Shown one piece after another: positions 60,362 through 64,000 of a stretch of 64,000 nucleotides of DNA. The stretch comes from Lantana camara. Taxonomy: Eukaryota; Streptophyta; Magnoliopsida; Lamiales; Verbenaceae. Both the position numbers and the translations under genes were made by a program. The stretch's first letter is position 1. Each line of letters opens with the position of its first letter. The stretch covers positions 36,720,001 through 36,784,000 of the forward strand of contig CM074861.1 of NCBI GenBank assembly GCA_037501455.1, read 5' to 3'. The notes beneath the pieces were generated by a model. It searched no databases and was not told the DNA's origin. It saw only the letters and a program-made list of their open reading frames with translations.

Positions 60362-60782
60362 TGTTGGGGTATAATCCAAGGTGGCAAACTCTAACACTTT
60401 AGAATTTGTTTGTGTGTGAGGAAACAGAGATCCGAGCTCAGGCAAGGATCGCCGGAGAGAATGGGTTCAACCTGTTAGGAACAAACACCAAACGGTCAGA
60501 AGGCCAAGCTGGGGCAATGGGGGGTGATTCCCAGTTTGGCTCTATAACACTCAAGTCAGGGATCAGTTGAAGAAGATGAACAATGTAAAACAGAGCTTGA
60601 ATGAGTAAAGCTTGCTTTAGAGCATGTGTGAGATCTGAGTATTTATAGTTGAGGGTCAAGGCCCTGTTGGTAATTGTTATCATGTGGTCCTGCATTCATG
60701 TTGCCCTAGAGACGTGGCGCAGTAAGGAGTCTCTGAAAGGGATCTCCTGCAAAAGCCTGTGAAAAGGTTGGTGGCGGCAACA
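60362..60782 (-). repeat. Element H 5' LTR
   Basis: Starts TGTTGGGGTATAATCC and probably ends GGCAACA (inverted TGTTG ends), about 421 bp. On the minus strand it has TATAAATA (60640-60647). The right edge is chosen from the matching ends and is less sure. Confidence 0.6.
60640..60647 (-). promoter_or_regulatory. TATA box in the element H LTR
   Basis: Minus-strand TATAAATA inside the LTR, about 280 bp from the primer side. Confidence 0.5.
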
Positions 60783-60836
60783 GTGGCAGGTGTGCGGGCA
60801 TGTACTTTGTGTCAGAGAGCCTTTTGGGGTTGTTAC

Positions 60837-61740
60837 TGTTGGAAAACACGAAAGAGTTGAGCAGTAGAAGTTTAAAATTTTTCAAAAGTTTAATCGTTAT
60901 CTTGCAATTTTCGTACTGTAACGTTGGGTGTTTTAGAAACTTACAATGATAGAAGCTTTCTAGTGATGTCGTTACCACCTAACGAACACCCTTCAAGCGA
61001 AATCCCTCGAACGGCCTTCAAATTAGACTCCAAAGTAGAAGCCCTCCAAAGCGTATCCGCCCTAGACCTAGAACACGATCAAGCGAGTGAGAATGCTAAT
61101 TCTATGGCTTGTGTTAAGGCTAGGATAATTTTGCTTTGAAAACTTTTCTTTTTGGATTTTCTCAAAAACTTAACACTTCGTGAGTGTTGGTCTAAAGAAT
61201 AAGAGAAGCACCCACCCTTGTATTTATACAAAGGGGTTCGGAATTCCCTAGGGTTCTCCTAACCCTAGTGGGCTTCTTTTCTTGCTCACTAATTAACTCA
61301 TTTAATTATTTAATTTAATTGGAATAATAAGGTCTTAACTTATTCTCCAAGTCTAGCAAGAGAAGACTTCTCTCTCTCTCTCTCTCCTACAATAGGAAGT
61401 TTGACTTTTCTACTTTCCTAGTGTTAAAAGTCAATATTCAATAAATCAATTAATTCTCAATTAATTATTTATTGGGTTAAGTTTATTTAAGAATAGTCTT
61501 AACAATTAATTCAATAATTAATTAAAAGATCAAAATTAATTAATTATAATTTAATTAATTAATTCTAGAAAAGAATTCACGTGTGAAATAATCATACTCA
61601 CGAAGCCACGCACGTGCCACGTGTACATGACACGTGGCAGTCACGTGTCATTGACACGTAGCAATGCCCACGTGTTCTGCTTCATTTCAATCAACTATTT
61701 TGATCCTTGGTTAATCATATTAATATCCTACCATAACCCT
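60837..61740 (-). mobile_element. Element G: copia-like LTR remnant
   Basis: Starts TGTTGGAAAACACG; a TATAAATA on the minus strand (61221-61228) sits inside a short palindrome (CCTTTGTATAAATACAAGG). Upstream of it in that direction is an ACGTG-rich region. No gag or pol adjoins it, and no target duplication was found, so the right edge is approximate. Confidence 0.45.
61578..61675. promoter_or_regulatory. Cluster of ACGTG (G-box/ABRE-like) motifs
   Basis: At least seven ACGT cores in about 100 bp, including CACGTG and GACACGTGGC. This is the upstream part of the element G LTR relative to its TATA box. Confidence 0.65.
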
Positions 61741-61759
61741 CGTGTTCTGGCATTTGTGT

Positions 61760-64000
61760 GTGACTCGTATACTACTATTATTGTGCTATAACATTGATCA
61801 TTTGTCAAGTAACTCGTATACTAGTTCACATATCAGTACATTATCATCTCCAAATATAAAATAATAACATTAACCATAACTTCGTATGCAACAATAAATA
61901 ACCAAATACATGGACCGTGTTTAGCTCGACTACATAAACTGGACTCGACTCGACTCCCGCCTAGCGTGCACCTGCAATAACCTGAAAGGTGGAGGCGTCA
62001 GTCTGCGAAGACCGAGTGAGGGGTTTAAATAGATATTTGCGCAGTTAACATGCAAGCTATATTCTCGGGTAAAGTTTTATAAAAGATAAGTGCATAAGTT
62101 CAACACTAAGATACCTTCGCCCGAGAATACAACGATCAACATTTAAATACTTGTACATTTTCATGCATTCAATACATGACCCCGACGAGTGAGGGCAGTC
62201 TCCAACCTTACTCCAAATGTACATGAAACATGTTTGCTTACTTATTTAATAAATGATCATGCAGTTCAGTTAACCGTGCATAGGTGCGATAGTGCAATCA
62301 AGTAACATGTTCAAGTAATGAAAATCATGCAATAACCCGAGGATAATCCGTGGTGCCGGACCCGTCCCCAGTCTCCTTCTCCCTCCAATGATAGGAAGGT
62401 AGCTAGCCTTCACCATCCACGACGTGTTGAGCAGACGGTACATGAATCCCTAAGCCCGGAACTCCTTCTTCCACTAACTGTGGTGAGGATAGCGCGAGAG
62501 TTACCCGTCAGCCCTTGCTTTCCTGGTTGGCTCAAGCCACTACCCTCGGGCCCAACGTGAACGGTCATGCTTACTCGCCTAACATGCTTGATTCATGACA
62601 ATAACATGGCTTGCTTACTTTTCATGAACATGACTTACTTGAAATGATAAGTGATTTCATGTAAAATTATAGATATAAATACCTTTTTGGCCGAAAGATC
62701 ACATAAGGGATATACAGGTTCTATATAACTAGCAATTAAACCTCACCTGACAAGCGACACAATGACTCGTGGATGCGTGAACGTGCTCATGATCAACAAT
62801 CTCCGCCCTGGAGAATAACTGGATAAGAAACGGGACAATGTACGTGCATGAGACCACCATGCAAGAACATTACCAAATAAGACGCACGGTGTGATCAAGT
62901 AACTAGACTTCGTGCAATGAGCAATGTAGCATGTAAATATCATGTTTTGGCATCTAATCAATCATATAATAGCAATTTGGGGTCAAATAAACCATTGGAA
63001 TTAAATCCCAAAATTCCATTTTTATGCAGAATGTTTCTGCCTCTCCAGAGGCCTGGGAACGGCCGTTCCGGCCCTTAGTTCAAAATGGGAAGGGTTGTTC
63101 CCAGCTCCCCGAAGTTGCTCCCCGAAGATGGGAACTGCCGTTCCGGCTTACAAGCCAAAACGGGAAGGGTCGTCCCCGTCCTCGCCGCTATGCACACCAT
63201 TCAAAATATGGGAACGGTCGTTCCCTAATTACAAAGGGAACGGGAAGGGTTGTTCCCGTTACGCAGGAAAAACAGAAACAGAGCATGAAGAACAGGGGAG
63301 CACGAACCACTTCCAACGCCATCTCCTAATCCATGAAATCAATTCCCAAATGACATAAATCATGCAAGGAACATACTTAAACACTTATAGTTCAATAAAA
63401 TCCAATATTAACACATGAATCATGCCTTAACTCTCATAGTTATTAATTTTTACCTAATTAAGAACTCATCATATATCTTCCTAAATCTCAAGAATTCATG
63501 TACCAATTCATGTTTAAAGCATAAAATCTAGCTTCCAACATAAACTAATCAAGTTAGCAAGCTTAAACACTAACCCTAGCTTCAAGAATTATAATCAAGA
63601 AATCACATATATGATCATATATACCTTGAAGTGAAAATAAATGGAAGAAGATGATGGAAATGAATGGTTGAGCTCCAAAACTCCTAATTTTCTTGGAAAA
63701 CTTGATGAATTTGAAGAAATCTTCTCCTCTCTTCTTCATAGTTTGGCTCGGTGGAAAGAGGAAGCAAAGGTTGATATTTTGGCATGAAATGAAATGAAGA
63801 ATGTGGGAGAGATGCATATACCATGATATATTTTGGGAAAATATGATATTTGTGACTAAATACTCCAAGTTCATAAGTTATGCAATCAAGTACAAAAGGT
63901 TTAGAAATGATCAATTAGGTCCAATAATGTTTCCATGCAATTTGGTCCTTTAATTTAAATAAATGTCAATTAAGGACAATTGAGCAATTAAATCATGTCC
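61760..64000 (-). repeat. Element F: partial Tekay-like LTR, runs off the window
   Basis: Landmarks of the A and C LTRs appear in the same order: CCCGCCTAGCGTGCACCTGC (about 61,957), a GTCAGTCTGCGAAGACCGAG block (near 62,000), the ACCTGACAAG block (near 62,745) and a palindrome cluster near 63.1 kb. The left end is lost or joined to element G; the right end is outside the window. No gene. Confidence 0.65.
63056..63258. repeat. Palindrome cluster in the LTR of element F
   Basis: Six related motifs: GGGAACGGCCGTTCCGG (63056), GGGAAGGGTTGTTCCC (63087), GGGAACTGCCGTTCCGG (63130), GGGAAGGGTCGTCCCCG (63162), GGGAACGGTCGTTCCC (63210), GGGAAGGGTTGTTCCCG (63242). GCAGAATGTTTCTGC (63,026-63,040) precedes them. 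Confidence 0.8.

Larger units (their letters stand above)
56972..60782 (-). mobile_element. Element H: truncated Tat-type Ty3/gypsy retrotransposon
   Basis: Minus strand: LTR (60362-60782), the string GGCCCCGTCTGTGGGA next to the LTR (60341-60356), a phrase typical of Tat-lineage leaders, then gag, protease and the N-terminal part of RT. RT is cut near 56,972 after CNDFTDLNKA, where element E gag begins. The rest of pol and the 3' LTR are missing. Confidence 0.8.

Noticed and set aside
1..64000. tRNA and rRNA genes
   Set aside because: No cloverleaf or rRNA segment was recognised. The tRNA-like strings at 10,987 and 26,770 are retrotransposon primer sites.

Overview
This window is nuclear DNA of a flowering plant, probably a eudicot. 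It shows GT-AG spliced genes, a major-latex-protein (Bet v 1) gene and an EamA transporter gene, very long-LTR Ty3/gypsy chromoviruses of the Tekay/Del type, Tat-type gypsy pieces, a LINE, hAT-type elements and an endogenous caulimovirid-like pararetrovirus. The species cannot be named from the sequence. About nine tenths of the window is mobile DNA, and most of it is broken.

Layout. 1-3.4 kb: a decayed hAT transposase, a Tat-like LTR remnant, a MITE and an unidentified broken gene fragment. 3,402-13,889: element A, a complete Tekay-type chromovirus on the minus strand (LTRs of about 2.9 kb, tRNA-iMet primer site, polypurine tract, gag, protease, RT, RNase H, integrase and chromodomain), inactivated by at least seven stops and two frameshifts. 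13.9-31.4 kb: a nested stack. A 5'-truncated LINE (minus strand) was hit twice, by a solo LTR (B, 15,174-18,276, perfect 5-bp target duplication CAGTC) and by a complete non-autonomous long-LTR element (C, 19,848-30,475, perfect target duplication TAATT) whose 3.3-kb interior has no recognisable gene.

32.1-36.5 kb is the only intact host island: a seven-exon EamA/DMT transporter gene (462 aa, probably plastid-targeted, with an upstream ORF in its leader) followed by a two-exon MLP-like gene (146 aa) with a TATA box. 36.5-39.4 kb is AT-rich, with a LINE remnant and a MITE.

39.4-51.6 kb is the most unusual part. A chimeric unit of about 1.48 kb that carries a captured capsid-region fragment of a pararetrovirus is tandemly triplicated. 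Next comes a broken pararetrovirus on the minus strand (capsid region, protease, RT, RNase H and two downstream ORFs). A second copy of its capsid region is then fused head-to-head, making a nearly perfect inverted repeat with arms of about 1.39 kb and an 82-bp spacer. Five copies of the same viral segment in both orientations make this a strong candidate for a natural hairpin or siRNA-producing locus.

51.6-64 kb: a truncated Tekay-like element (E) with a rearranged gag and a hAT-type MITE in its LTR, a truncated Tat-type gypsy element (H), a copia-like LTR remnant (G) with a dense ACGTG cluster, and part of another Tekay-like LTR (F).

Across elements A, B, C, E and F, each LTR carries at the same relative place a cluster of four to six short GC-rich palindromes. 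The arm sequence differs from element to element but the architecture is the same. A, C and E also share a covarying hairpin beside the polypurine tract. These are the most interesting sequence-level signals besides the viral inverted repeat.
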